Assembly: GCA_009761415.1 (NCBI GenBank)
Contig: QUOL01000027.1
Coordinates: forward strand, 124,001 to 188,000
Length of the DNA: 64,000 nt
Direction: 5' to 3'
Origin: Sarcomyxa edulis
Taxonomy: Eukaryota > Basidiomycota > Agaricomycetes > Agaricales > Mycenaceae
The notes beneath the pieces were generated by a model. It was not told where the DNA came from, made no database searches, and saw only the letters and a list, made by a program, of their open reading frames with translations. The position numbers were made by a program, and so were the translations under genes. This document shows positions 23,739-36,137 of the stretch, piece after piece; the first letter of the stretch is position 1; every line of letters begins with the position of its first letter.

Positions 23739-24174
23739 GAAGGTAGATGCCTGAAGAGATGTAATTGCCAGCGCTTGCACTCGACAAGGAGGAAACGCCT
23801 GGAACAAGGACAAGACATCAAAATCCAAAGACAAAAAGACCCAGAATTAGAAATCAGCATGATCAGAACAGGATTCAGGTTTACATTCCTATTTGGCGTG
23901 GCGTTGAGTCGGCTGCTTGTTCCCATTTGAGATCCTGAAGTGTGTAGTTCAGGTGTGAGCAAGGATTGACTCGAACAGCCTGTCAGTGGTTGCAAGTAAG
24001 TGGTGAGAAATCCGGGTCGGTTAGCGGGCTGCTTGGGACATGACGGACATAACTCATCGTAACAGAGGCAAACCAAGGATGCCACAAGAAAATACAGTAT
24101 GCTAGAGATATTTAAGACAGATATTTGCGTGATACATCGAAAATAATGATATATGAGATTAGACTGGTCGGTTG
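23739..24174. other. 5' flank of A1 kinase / 3' flank of NTF2-domain gene
   Basis: This 436-bp interval contains no supported gene. Open frames here are extensions of neighbours in other frames. Confidence 0.35.
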
Positions 24175-26321
24175 TTATTCTCCCAACATAAACAGCGATG
24201 ATGGGGGAGACCGTTCAGGAAGATAAGAAGCATCTCGGACGGCCATTTGATGCGAGAGCGCAACGAGAGGCCAAGGGCTTTGCGTAGACCTGCATAGACG
24301 GCAAATGAGATTATTTCAACGAACAACGAAGAGAGGACAGCAGACTCACTCGTATTCCTCTTCAGATTCTCGAAGAAGGAAGGTATGATCAACGGCTAGC
24401 CGATGTCCACCACGAGGGTGGACGACGAAGGTATAACAAGTGAGGAATACCCCATGTGGAATCCCAAGATCGACGAGGTCATAATTGACTGACGGGGTGA
24501 ATTCGTGGGGACCAAGGGAAAGAAGTGTCTTGATGATATCTAGACGGCCTTGCTTTACGCCCAGCGTTGGATTATGAATGGAGGCTGATATGAAACGAGG
24601 TAAGAAATCGCCGATGACGAGTATTAGACCGGTTTACTAACCATGCTCATTTCGGGCATGCTCTTTAGAAGCAAACGATTCGACTTCGGAAGGTTCGATG
24701 GCTTGGTGTGATGAGGGAAGAGTGGTGTTGTGTATTCGATACGAGTAAACAGCGTTTGGCGCGTACGCCCCTGCTAATGCTCTGCGATCCAAATCGAAAG
24801 TCTGAAGATACCTAGGACCGTAAGGGATAAAGTCAGACAAGAAATAACAGCAATAAAGATCATAAGAACCGTCGAAGATATTCTATAGCAGCCTCTTCTA
24901 AGAGTCTGTCACTGTTTGTTATAGCATTGTCGAATTGTGGGTCAAATTCGGGGCCTGGGAGTTCATTCAGTTCGAGATCAGCAATAGTCCCAACTATGAT
25001 TGCTCCATCGTTTTCGTCTTCGTTAGGCGGCTTTGGTTTTTCTGGTCTTGATGATTTCTTCCGACGTGGTGGGCGAATCGGTACAAATACCAATGCATTA
25101 GATGACGAAAGGGTGGCAGAGGGAGGAAGAACTTGTTTACGATCAGACAAAGGTGTACTGCGAGCTTCATCGTCTGACGGAGGAAGTGCGTCCACGTCGA
25201 TGACATCTACGGTCCTCGGCTGGGCACTAGATGACGACGACCTGCGCTTTTTCTTCTTTGGACTATTGAGCATGTTGGAATTAAGGGCGTGCTCGATCGC
25301 TGATGCGAGAGTTGGAAGCACAGGTATAGGGACTTGGAGCGTATCGGACCAAACGGGTCGAGGGCTAGTCCTGTATCTATAGATTGGTACGAGAATCTAA
25401 CCATGATGGAACCAAATCACTGACCACTCAAGCACCATCCCATCGTCCCTTCGATATGTGTGACAGTCAGTACGAGTGGGAGATACATAATATGGTGGCA
25501 TACCTGAAGAACACTTTCGTACACGTCAACCCAAGACCTCTCAAAACTCCTCGTTCCTTCTTTTGCCACGCCTTCCTGTGCTCTCGGAAATTTGTAGGGT
25601 TCTGCAGTTTATCACATTCAGCAGGGATGGGCGCATAACGTTTGCAGCCGGATGTGACAAGAGTGCGACTTGGCGGTGGCGGAGGAGACGGCGAGCGTTC
25701 GCGTTTGACAGAACATCTTGCGGGTGGCTCTGGAGGTCCTGCCGGAACGAGGCTCTCAGCGTCACTGGGCTCCAATTTCGGATTCAGAGGTATCAAATCG
25801 TCAACTGGCGGTGGTGGAAGTTCCGCAAATGCCATAGTCTTGTGGGGGAATTGGTCAGGCAGTCTTACAGAGCTGATACTAGACGAGCCTGACTCCGGAG
25901 ACGCCTCCAGACGAGAAACACGAGGTGGGAGCGTTACAGGGTTTGCAGTATGGCCACCGCGCATGTAACTAGGCTGCCTCACACTCGACTGCCCAGCCTC
26001 ATAAGATGGTTGCCCACCGCGTCCTGATCCCGACCCACGACGATTATCTCTCCAAGCTTTGTTTCCCCGAGTAGCGACCTGGTTCATTATATTCGTACGA
26101 TATGAATTGTTGCTGTCGCCAGGATTGTGCATGCCTCGACCCCGCCATCCTGTGTCCCTTCTACGAGGCGGTGGAATCGTCCTCATGATAGATGGTGGGA
26201 GAGTCTGGTGTCTCTTATTGAGCAATTCGTTAGGTTGAAGGTCCTCGGGATGAGATTTGCTGGTGCTAGCCAATGTAGAAGACGAAGACCCGGTCCTCGA
26301 CACCCAAGCATTGTGATACAT
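24175..26321 (-). CDS. NTF2-domain protein, Mex67/NXF-like mRNA export factor
   Basis: The N-terminal region is rich in Arg, Gly and Pro (MRTIPPPRRRDTGWRGRGMH) and leads to a conserved block FREHRKAWQKKERGVLRGLG and TKVFFRDDGMVLEW. After a Ser/Lys/Asp-rich stretch (SPKKKKRRSSSSSAQPRTVD) comes LELNELPGPEFDPQFDNAIT, then AAIEYLRRFL and YLQTFDLDRRALAGAYAPNA, the opening of an NTF2 fold as in Mex67/NXF1. It continues to GVFLTCYTFVVHPRGGHR and WPLVALSHQMAVRDASYLP near the end. No leucine-rich repeats or TAP-C/UBA domain are evident, so this is not a canonical Mex67. The start is uncertain among ATGs at 26456, 26321 and 26186. I chose 26321 because the divergent gene starts at 26486. One exon junction near 25385 did not resolve cleanly. 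Confidence 0.5.
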
Positions 26322-26485
26322 GTAGAGTTCAATCAAGAGATTATTCACAAGGCGTCTGTCAACCAGGCGGCTGTACAGTGGTGAGTGGGTATGGTCAAAA
26401 GTAAGGCAGTCACAGGTCACTTGTGACGAGCAGCGTGCTGTGACTGACAGTGACATTCTCGACTTTTTGGAAATTTGGATCTCTC

Positions 26486-27864
26486 ATGTCCTCCCTCCTC
26501 AGAGGAACGCGTTTTTGTAGATTTCGAGGTCTTTCAGGCCTACGAAATGGCCCGTCGCTCAAGTTGCACTACAGTGGTCCTGCAGAACCCATTCCCGATC
26601 CCGAAGTAGCCGCTAAACCCATCATACTTGACTTTAATACCAAAGTCACCTCCTTCCCCCTTCCTCCCTTGCCTCCTGCGCTCCCATCGGGTCCCATAAC
26701 TCCTGGGCTAACTCAGGAAGATTTCTCCACCTACATCAACCCTCTGTACAAACGTACCTGGGAGATTGACAGCAGACGCAAATTTACAGTCGGTTCAGAT
26801 GGTCAAGTTCGTACCTTTAGACCCACTTGGCTCAACAGGAAATACGAGTTTGCAACACCTGCGTTCGCTTTAAGCTTCTTCACGAAGATTGTCCATGTCT
26901 TCATTGAAGAGAATGTACGTCTAAATTGGATAGAGTCACGCTACTTTGCAAGACACTGATCTGACTCGACGTAGCACATACCGATCACGTTCGGTATCGA
27001 TAGCCATTCCGTGTTCATCCACACGGCGACTCCTGGCGTTGAACGGCCCAAGACGGACGAACTCGTTTTTGTACCTACATATCGTGACATCCGCATCGCT
27101 TTCCGCGCCGAGTCAATCTTCGAGCAAGCCCTACAAACGGGCGAAGCATCACCAACAGCCATCAAATACACTCGCGGTCGAAACCCAAGCCTCAACAATC
27201 AATTCGAGTCCGCTCAACCCTTGGTTATCGCTCACAACCAGTTCAATGCCGCGGAGGATGACGATACGACTGCAGTATCCGATTACCCCGTTCCGGCCTC
27301 ACCTGCCCCCAAGAAAATACTTATCACCGATGCCGATTTCCCTACATACTTGATGCCCCTGTATTTGCACGGATGGCATTTCAACTTCGTATCCAGAAGG
27401 CCAGCAGTCGAGGCTGACAGACAGACAGCTCCTCGTCTAGCGAGAAGAATCCCTTTCCAAGACTTCGATTCTGCCGTTTCTTTCATGCGGACTGCTGCAG
27501 AGATAGCCGTTTCGTCAAACGTATGTGATATGTGTCACCGTCACGTCCTTTTCCTCCTCGCTGACAATATTAATGGTCACAGAGCGAATTCATGGCCACT
27601 GTGACCGACAATGTTGTTCACGTATATACTACTACTAACATGGGGCTCCACTTCGGTATCACCCACATCGACATCAGCCTGGCCATTCGTATGGAAAATC
27701 TCCTTCAGCAGCAATATGCAGACTCGATGTATACCGGTCCTGACCCTTTGAAGCCTAAAAGTTTCCCTCAGCCCACGTCCGTTGCTGCCCTGGAAAAAAG
27801 TCGCGTAGAGATTATTCCCCATTCGCGCAAACGTAGAACCACTCTATCAGAGCGATCTTCATGA
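26486..27864 (+). CDS. Tandem PCD-like domain protein, copy 2 (probably mitochondrial)
   Basis: This is a paralogue of 17013-18426 with the same two-domain layout. Domain 1 reads YINPLYKRTWEIDSR, FALSFFTKIVHVFIEEN, HIPITFGIDSHSVFIHT and PTYRDIRIAFRAE. Domain 2 reads YLMPLYLHGWHFNFVS, FDSAVSFMRTAAEIAVSSN, NVVHVYTTTNMGLHFG and ITHIDISLAIRMEN. The layout is that of pterin-4a-carbinolamine dehydratase (helix, H-x-P loop, strand, TH-like turn, x-x-D-I-x-x-A), twice. Introns 26915-26974 and about 27520-27582 sit after EEN and after VSSN, exactly as in copy 1. The N-terminus (MSSLLRGTRFCRFRGLSGLR) is Arg-rich and lacks acidic residues, as in mitochondrial presequences. Enzymatic activity is not assured because the canonical His pair is incomplete. 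Confidence 0.6.
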
Positions 27865-28417
27865 TCGCTGAGTCACTTTAGGGGTTAGTCAATTTTCGTT
27901 TATTCAGTGTTGGGTGGCTCGTGTAATTACTTTTCTAGAAAGTAAAGTGCAGCACTCGAAAGATATCTAGACTTGATAGTCTATCCACCCCCACTCACGA
28001 CGTTAAAAATTGTCGCAGACCTGACGCTATAACATCGCTCTCTGCCCCGTGAACGCTCGTATGTGTACCAACGAAGCTTACACCTGGACAGTTGGTTACG
28101 CGATAGATAGCACTGCAGAGTTCAATTGCATGTCATTAGTATGATAACTTGATACGTTAATCAAGTTCAAACTATATTGGGTATCAGCTCAGTACCGTAT
28201 GCAGGGTACATGTCGCGTAAGATGGTTTTGATAGACCAAGACAACAAGATATCGCGTTCGATATACAAAAAGGCGCAAGCCACTAGATGATAGCAAGAGG
28301 AGATGAGAAAGGCATGGGTATCGTCGGGCTTCCATGAGGCAAGTGAGTGCAAATACAGGCTTCAATGGGGAGGTGATTTCAAGTCTTACCAGGAGAAAAA
28401 TTGATGTTCTGACCAGG
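27865..28417. other. Convergent 3' flanks, no gene seen
   Basis: This 553-bp interval follows the second PCD-like gene and precedes the stop of the minus-strand coiled-coil gene. Short minus-strand frames at 28167-28449 have no supporting features. Confidence 0.4.
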
Positions 28418-29613
28418 TTATCGTTTTTTTCTCGGATCCTTGACTTCAAGTTCCTTGGCTTTTTCAGAAATCTCAGCTCGAAATGACGCCTTTACATTAC
28501 AAGTGTCAGGTACGTCTAGAAAAATTTTACGAAAGTGCTTACATTCCGCTGAAGCTCGTCTAGGAGCACCTGGACTTCCTTCCAAGACCATCCAAACTCG
28601 CCCAACATAGCATCTTGCTTCTCTTTCACCGTTAGAAATCTAACAACCCGGAGTTCTACATCCTTATTGGGAATTGCTCTAAATTCCTGTCCGGACTGTG
28701 GGAATCGAGCATCGCGAATACGTTGTTCATCTCGCTGCCGTTTGAGCAGTGGGAGAAGCTGCGAGAGATAATTGTATCGCAGTCGGTCGATGTCGTTATC
28801 CCAGTCGTTCAGTGTGGCGTGGCGTTGACGAGTACTCTGGTACAGGCCCTATGCATGCCAGTGTCAGAATAATGTACTCATGAACAAATGAGTGGCTCAC
28901 TTCGAGTCTCTTATATCCCGCAATGATAGCAGCATTCGTCTCCATTTTGTCAAGAAACTGCGTCTCATCTCGGGAACGTCGTCGATCTACAGCCTCATCA
29001 TGATAATCCTGAGCGTGAAAATCATACATTCGTTCAAGATCGGATAGATGCTGCTTTTGCAAAGCTTTAATACGACCCGCTAAGTCCTCTGGTTTTGCGA
29101 GTTCTTCCTTCATTTCTTTCAAGCTTGACACAATCTACGTGTGAGGAGTCATTTGCAGTATATATTCATGAAAACATACCTGGGTACTGGACGACCTTTC
29201 TGGGTGAGTATGTATTGAGCTGCTCTGTATTTCTCTGCAGCAGATGATTCTGTCTGTGGGTCTGGCCATGGGTTTTCGGTGAAGCCATTTCGACCCTCAT
29301 ATCCAATAGATGGTTTCCGAGAAGATTCCATATGCACACTTGATTTGAGATGTAGTCGAGTAACCAAAGAGTGACCTCCAACAAATTCTGAGATGATGGA
29401 AGTCCGACCAGAAGAAATTCACGAAAGTGAAGCGAGATCATACCATCGACCCATCAAACTAACGAGAGCTGGCGAAAGGCTCATTTCTGCTTCCCTTTGG
29501 CTCATCCATGGTTTCTGGTACCTAACAGTGACCTAGGAGATACGAGTACTACGAGCAGATACAGCGTATCAACTTACTGCGTAGTATTCTAGGCTAGAGC
29601 CCGAGGCAGGCAT
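28418..29613 (-). CDS. Coiled-coil protein of unknown function
   Basis: I do not recognise this family. The start MPASGSSLEYYAV (ATG at 29611-29613) continues after an intron with QREAEMSLSPALVSLMGR. The next stretch reads SRKPSIGYEGRNGFTENPWP and SSAAEKYRAAQYILTQKGRP. A long helical charged segment follows: SSLKEMKEELAKPEDLAGRI, KALQKQHLSDLERMYDFHAQ and ETQFLDKMETNAAIIAGYKR. The C-terminal part reads LRYNYLSQLLPLLKRQRDEQ and GEFGWSWKEVQVLLDELQRN, ending in KAKELEVKDPRKKR. The heptad-like pattern suggests a coiled coil. One exon junction near 29430 did not keep frame in my reading, so the model is approximate. The start codon lies only 16 bp from that of the divergent VPS9 gene. Confidence 0.55.
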
Positions 29614-29629
29614 CTTATTTTTGGCCAAT
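29614..29629. promoter_or_regulatory. 16-bp gap between divergent start codons
   Basis: The ATG of the coiled-coil gene (29613, minus) and that of the VPS9 gene (29630, plus) are separated by 16 bp. The two transcripts must either overlap at their 5' ends or have extremely short leaders. Confidence 0.5.
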
Positions 29630-32600
29630 ATGTCTCTCCACGAAACACTCACCGCACATCCTCTCTTGTCGCCCCATACTTCCCCCAATACATCCCCGGA
29701 TATCACCCCTCCAAAATATGTCCCATATACCCCAAGACAGAGAGTCTCTGCGATAACTACAGGTACAACTGTCACCGCTTCCGTATCCAACTCGCCCAGA
29801 GATGCGACGAGTAAACTACAGCTCATGAACCTAAAGGCAGCTGCCCAGACAGTCGGTCTAGATACTGGTACAGTCGGCTGGGCCATCTTGGAGAAACTCG
29901 TCCTTGAGAGCAGCGGAGAATGCTCCGATATCTGGCAGGCCGTTACAGCCGGCAGAGCGACCTTGCTATTACCTTTGGAGACAGCTGCTCCCCACGAACA
30001 GTTTCATGCTGACTTTGTAAAGGACCATGTAGTTCTATGTGATGGGCCTTCACGAAAGAATGCGCCCGTTTTGACTCTATCTGGTCTTCGAGGTGTCTTA
30101 AATGGGTGCGTGATACTATACTATACATCATTGACAGCGGTAATGACCACAATTTCATAGACAAACCCTGACTTTACGCTCATCTGTTCACCCATCATCA
30201 AAGCAGTTCCAGCATCTCCTGCTGGATCCGACGTCGCGCTCTTCCGATCTAGCGCTCCTTCCCCCTCTCCCACTCATTCCATTCACACAATCTCCATACC
30301 CTGCTTTCTCAGTACCTTCTTACACTTCTTCTCTTCCACTACCACCTCTGACAAAACCTGCCCCAAAACCTAAACCACCATTACCACCACGACCCACCAG
30401 CCATCCACCCTCCCTAGCAGCATCCCAAACCCCAAGCCAGAGCCGCCTCTCCTTCGCATCCCTCTTTGGAAAACCCACTCCAACACCAGCAGCGACACCG
30501 CCCGTCATCCCGATCTCCGCATCACCAACCCCGTCCGTCCTGTCCCTCGATAGTAACAACAACCAGGACTCGGAACACGGAGCAGCGATCCTCGTTAACG
30601 CGTTCACTCTAGACCGTAGGATTGTACGCAAGGACGTCGAGAAGGAGATTGGGAAAGGACTGAAAGCTGAAGTCGAAGGGGCGCTCGCGTTCGCGTTCGA
30701 AGACAATGACAAGGACGCCACAGAGTGGATCGCTGAGAAGGTGCATGAGTTTACGCGAGACGCGGGGTTATATCCGTTCGTCAAGAGCGTTGGGGGTGGG
30801 AAGAGGAAGTTGGCTATGTTGCGGGAGAAGAACACCTCGTCGTCGTCAGATAGAGAAGACGAGTGGGTGGTGAATTCGTTGCAGATGTCTCCGGAAGATA
30901 TGGAAGATAGGTTTCAGGCATTTTACGCGGGCTTAGAAGAGGAATTAAAGAAGAAGGGGTTGGACGAGCAGCAGGAGAGGATTGCTGAGGTTGTGGAAAG
31001 AACTATCTGCCGGTTATTCTATGATCGGTCCGTAACAATTCTTCTCTCGTTATGTATTGCACTAATTCTTCCATTGGTTACTAGACTATTTTTGCAGCCT
31101 ACGTCTGACGATGCATCACACGACGAGGCGCTTTCAAGCAGGGTTGCAGCACTCAATATGCTCGATCTCAGTCTGGAGCATCTGGATGTTGACGTAGGTG
31201 ATGCAGGCGAACAATTGGAACTTGTGGTGAAGGCTTGTGGAGAGAGTTAGTCCTGCACACCTCTTAGTCTCACTGATCAATCATTGATATTTCATTTCTG
31301 ATAGCGTTAACGCGGTTAGACGACGCCACAAGTCAGAGCCCGGGAGAGAAGGCTGCTATTCTCGTTTCTGCACATAAAATCATAGTTGGTCAGTCCTACT
31401 TTGACCTGTTTTGTCACTGCGTATATTGACTCGCTCTGAACAGACGGTATGTCGAAATTGCCACCTATCCGATTGAAATCAGAAGTCACCGAAGAGAAAA
31501 GCCGGAAAGAGTCACAGACCAAGCCTTCGTCGAAGCCAGTGGAAGTGGAGAAGCATATTATGGAAGTATGGGTCCCCGAGGCTGCAACTGTAGCCTCTCC
31601 TTCGTCTGAGACTGGCCATGAACATGCATTCGACGTCGACCCGACTCAACAAGCTCTACCCCCCTCACCCGACCAAACTAAACGTTCTAAATCACCAACT
31701 CTCTTGATCTCACCTCCTTCGCCACCGCACCCTGCGTCTGTGCCGGATCCACAAGAACCACCGCCACATACGACCGTTTCCGGGGACATTCTCCTCCCAC
31801 TCATTATCTTTTCCGTCGTCAAAGCGAACCCTCCGCACCTCGTCTCCCATCTACTCTACACACAAAGATTCCGAAATCATTCCATCGGTGGTGAAGAAAG
31901 TTACTGTCTTGTCAACCTCTTAGCCGTCGCTGAATTTTTAGAGAACGTCGACCTTGGAGCTCTCGGCCTAGGTGGAAGTGATAAAGTAATGAGGTATGTA
32001 ACATTCATTACGTCTTCTAGCCTCTCTTGATAAACTTAAGCATCATCTTACCTTGCTGCTTCTTTCTCAACAGCACTGCCGACTTGACACCAATACCAAT
32101 AAACCGTAGCCCAATGACTCCCGATACACCTTTATCAGCCCCTCCCCATCCACACGATGCATACGGCGGCATCCGAGGCCGTGTCGAACAACAAGTAGAC
32201 GCCATCGCAGGCTCTGCAAATAAAGTCATCACAGGCGTCGTAGACTCCTCATTCGGGATTCTTAGATCGTTTTCATTATTACCCACTAGCCCAGACCCAG
32301 TGACTCCTGCCCCAGATGGGCTGCAGGTGACTGCTCCTTGGAACTCGGTAAGACCAGGGTTTGGGTTGCTTAGACGTGAAAGCGGGTTCTCGATTGCAGG
32401 GATTGCTGCGGCTTTGCCTGGCGGAGGTGGGAGTGTCAAGTCGGGTGAGGAGGTGGGTCAGCCTTTGTTGACTGTCTCTAGACCTGCGTCTGTCAAGTCG
32501 TACAAATCCAGTCGTAGTCGCGGGGATAAGGGTGACGGTAGTGATTCTTCATCAGAGGAAGAAGAGGAGAGTGGCGATGAAGAAGAGGAGGACGCGGACG

Positions 32601-33122
32601 GGAGCGATGAAGATGAAGGGGAGGATGAGGATGAGGATGACGGTGGTGCTGGAACAGAATACGACACAAGGAGCATACGGAGCTTTGAAAGTATGATGAG
32701 TGCTGGAAAGAAACACAGGAATGTGAAGCGTAGCAAAGATAGAAACGGGAATGGAGCTCGTAGAAGCCTCACAGATCGGTTGGCACATATGTCTGCTGCT
32801 CTAAAGGTGCAATCTCGTCCCTTGATCTCATTGATAGCAGAGTGATTGACCTGAACCTAATCATTTCCAGGGAACCCCACCTGCTTCGCGGCGCTCATCG
32901 TCTTTGTTGCCTCCAGGATTCGGGGGTGCAAATCCACGGTTTGATACTCCAGCGTCTTCTCGTCCACAGTCACCTTTGTCCTCCCTTCGTCTGGCGCCTC
33001 CAAATCAACGTTTCTTAGAATGCTCGGAGGATGACATTAAAGTCTCGGAAGTCAAGGACTTGCTCAAAGAGTATAGGCGTCTCGTTGAAGCTGTACGAGC
33101 CGTCGATGGGTTTGACGAATAG
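29630..33122 (+). CDS. VPS9-domain Rab guanine-nucleotide exchange factor
   Basis: The protein likely activates Rab5-type GTPases on endosomes. It begins MSLHETLTAHPLLSPHTSPN with a Ser/Thr/Pro-rich leader and a Pro-rich stretch (KPAPKPKPPLPPRPTSHPPS). A helical bundle follows (DRRIVRKDVEKEIGKGLKAE to LEHLDVDVGDAGEQLELVVK). The VPS9 core is visible as SGDILLPLIIFSVVKANPPH, LVSHLLYTQRFRNHSIGGEE and SYCLVNLLAVAEFLENVDLG, including the Asp and Tyr positions typical of active VPS9 domains. The C-terminal third is low-complexity, with an acidic run of Glu/Asp encoded at 32540-32650 and a final helical VSEVKDLLKEYRRLVEAVRA. At least five introns are present. It is longer than yeast Vps9/Muk1, and no CUE domain is seen. 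Confidence 0.72.
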
Positions 33123-33442
33123 AATTCACAGGTTTCGGGGTTGTTTACTTACAGCACGTTATTTTCTCTAGAGTAAACTGCATTGCTAACTACCCACACT
33201 TTTTCCATCTGGCTTTTCACGATCTGTACATTTTTCTTGGGATATACGTATGTGCGTATATATTATGGCGCACCATACATACAACTGTAGAGTCAACTGC
33301 CTAGCATTCCAAGGGAGAAAGGTGTGCCAGCCTCAAAATAAGGCACATTGGTCTGACTTGCCTCGACAGCGGGTACACTGACAGTGTTCAGAGCAATATG
33401 AAGCAATCTGCATGGTCAAACTGAGAACCAGTCTACGTCATA
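33123..33442. other. Convergent 3' flanks of VPS9 and HAUS6-like genes
   Basis: This 320-bp interval has no coding potential and contains AT-rich and TATA-like runs near 33240-33270, consistent with polyadenylation regions. Confidence 0.4.
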
Positions 33443-36137
33443 TCACTCCCAGTTGAACGTATCATCCGCCAATTGTACTTGATCATCGTCTGTCAAAAAA
33501 TTCGTTTCATTATGCAGTCCAGATTCGGAGGACGCTTGCGGAACATACCCAAAAGATCGAACTGTGTAGTGTCTGCCCGGAGAAGAATTTCACGCAGCGT
33601 CATGCTTGGAGCTTCAGTATAGTACTCTCCTCGGTTATCGTCATCGTCATCTTCATCGTCGTCTTGTGTCACTTGATCCCACCGAATGTCTCCGGAAGAA
33701 GGTACGTTCCTGTTCCCCTCATCATCAGTCCATTCATCGTCCGAAGAAATGGAAAGCGAAGGTAATGCCACAGGCTCGCCGACTGGCATCGGAAATGAAC
33801 GTTTCGGCCCTTTGACAGTCGATTTATTGAACGTTTTACTGTTCGTATGGGTATGTGTATGAGAATTGATGAAGTAGTTTGTCGTTGAAGCTTTGGATTT
33901 AGGAGTGCGGAAATCTAATACGTCTGTCTCCTCCTCATCCTGAAAGAACATCGATTCATCCTGGACAGCATCGACGATCTGAACAATTTACGACACTGAG
34001 TCAGCTAGAAGCTTCGAGATGAAACACATAAGAAGACAACATACCCGATCAACCTCGTTGTCAACTTCAACATTATTGTCTTGATTATTCCCAGTGCCCA
34101 GGGAAGATCTACGTGCAGAGACTAATGAAAGCCTAATGGATTTCCTTGAAGTCCTAGACTTTCGAGGTCCTATCACCTTCGTACCCTTATCAGTTCGTGA
34201 ATGACTAGTCAAGCTTGTCCGTGAGTGCACAGACTTGGATTTAACAGTCCTGGGCGGTGTGGATGTTATAAAATGTTCCGGTGTTCTGGGCCTTATCGCT
34301 GGGGCAGGTTTCGAAAACGAGGGGATTTTTGACGTGGAGGTTGATGATGTGGGATACGCACGATCAGGAGCCGGCTCGGGGGACTGATGTACTGGAGACT
34401 GAGATGCGGGAGGGAACTCCGGGAGGAGAGATGTACGTATCTCATCTATCCGACGTTCGAGCGCACCCTCGAGTGGGGGACTACGAAGGGAGAAAGAAGA
34501 TATCAGTTCAGCGGTGGGTTGTGTCTAATCAATCCAGAACAAGAACGCAAGTCAGTGCAGTACAAAAACATGTGCTCCGAATCTACTGACCATAAAGTCA
34601 ACACGTCCTGAATCACGGTTCTCCCAAAGATCCAAATTCAACGCAGCATGACGCGACGTTTCTTCAACCTTCCGTAGCTGCTTGATGCGGATTCTCAAAT
34701 CCTCTCCAACCTTCTTGGCTTTGAGAAGTGCATCCGCCAATGCTTGCTGTGTCCTAGACTCCAAATCAAGCTGGTGGGAAAGCGCTATCTTTGCGTGTTG
34801 TGGATATTGCTTCTGGGGCGTAATACTCGATTGTACTTCACCGTTCTGATCAATCGTTGGTTTTGGTGACGGAAAAAGCGGTTTGCGGAGTTTGCGGAGG
34901 TTTGAGGGATGGTGAGCTGCTGCGATGGGTAATGGAGCTGGAGGAACGGGCGATATCTATTGAGGGTGGAACCGTTGAGCAGGACTTCGTCAAGAATCGA
35001 CATGAACCTACATCGAGTTCTGCTATTGATGCGTCAGATGTATCATTAACCGATGCAGAATCCAACGAAAAGGAGGTCGACGGGTTCGGTTTGAGACCTG
35101 CCAGGTCGATCAGGAATTTGAGAGCTTTATGTCCGCCCTGCCCATCCCAGTAGTCATGAAGAAGATCTAGATGTTTCGAGTCTGCAAGTGCAATCAGTCG
35201 TTCGGTGGGGAGTGTACTGTATTGTGAAGTGGGATTGTTTTGAGGTGCTCCCAAATGTTGCTGGAGATTCGTGTAAGACTGGAATGTGAAGGGAAGGAGA
35301 ATGAGAGCTCACGCGTAACGATTTAAGATCGTCTTGCCTCTGCAGAAGGACAGACGCAGATCGCAACCAGGTGTGCCGCGTCGATTGGGAACTACCCAGA
35401 GTTGTAGCGTATGCACGCGGTTGGGAATGGAGGAGAGCCTATAGAAGGCGTCAATAACAGTCAAGCACCCAACCAGTCAATCTGAAGATGCGTACCACTG
35501 CATTTTCAAAACTCGCGTCTACAGACATTGAAGTGCCTTCGAGTAACGCTTGTGTCGATAACGACAAAAGAAGTCGTTCAAACCTAATCGTCACATATAT
35601 TCAGTATATAATCAACGCATCCGAATCTCAACGACTAACCGATCTCCAGAACATTCCTCTAGCAACGATTTCCGAACTACCACATCCTTCCACCACCAAG
35701 CCACGCGTGTCGTAGGTTCCTTCGAGTTAGGATTACCTTTCGAAGGTCCGCTTGTACTAGCGTATATGTTACGATGTCGCAAAGCCTCCGCGTATTTTGC
35801 CAGTGACGTCCTAAATGCCATTCTATCCGAAGGTTGGAGACATGGGTATGTTGGGAGGATCTACGAGTATGACACACACATATGACATAAAGATTCAAGT
35901 CATCTTGTCTTATTCCAGATATAATGCTGCACTCACGATCTTAGCCTGACCCCTCCCTTCTAACCTCCCCACCAAAAAATAACAGATATCCTCCATCGAT
36001 TTCGTTCGGTCGCGTAGACCTCGTGTGATGCTGAAGAGATCATGATCATACTCTGGGTTATTTGCGTATGGATAGTCTAGGATGTGAAGATGTACAAGGA
36101 GGAGAAGGGGGATGGGCAAGAGGAACACCGAAGCCAT
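33443..36137 (-). CDS. HAUS6-like augmin subunit
   Basis: The N-terminus MASVFLLPIPLLLLVHLHIL, followed by the stretch SMEDICYFLVGRLEGRGQAK, resembles the HAUS6 N-terminal domain of the augmin complex, which recruits gamma-tubulin to spindle microtubules. It continues TYPCLQPSDRMAFRTSLAKY, AEALRHRNIY, VVVRKSLLEECSGDRFERLL and TRHTWLRSASVLLQRQDDLK, all typical of this domain. A region with coiled-coil character follows (LADALLKAKKVGEDLRIRIK). After it the protein becomes Ser/Pro-rich and ends in acidic segments (DDDEDDDDDN) and DDDQVQLADDTFNWE after the last intron (around 33490-33550). At least six introns are inferred. The start ATG is at 36135-36137. Family assignment is by motif memory. 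Confidence 0.58.

Noticed and set aside
25642..25968. Gly-rich plus-strand open frame
   Set aside because: It is the mirror of the Pro-rich region of the minus-strand NTF2-domain gene.
26400..26460. GGTCACTTGTGAC near the PCD-like copy 2 promoter as a fourth GTCAC-GTGAC module
   Set aside because: Spacing and the inner AACGCG/CGTCACGC parts are absent, so similarity is limited to a short common palindrome.
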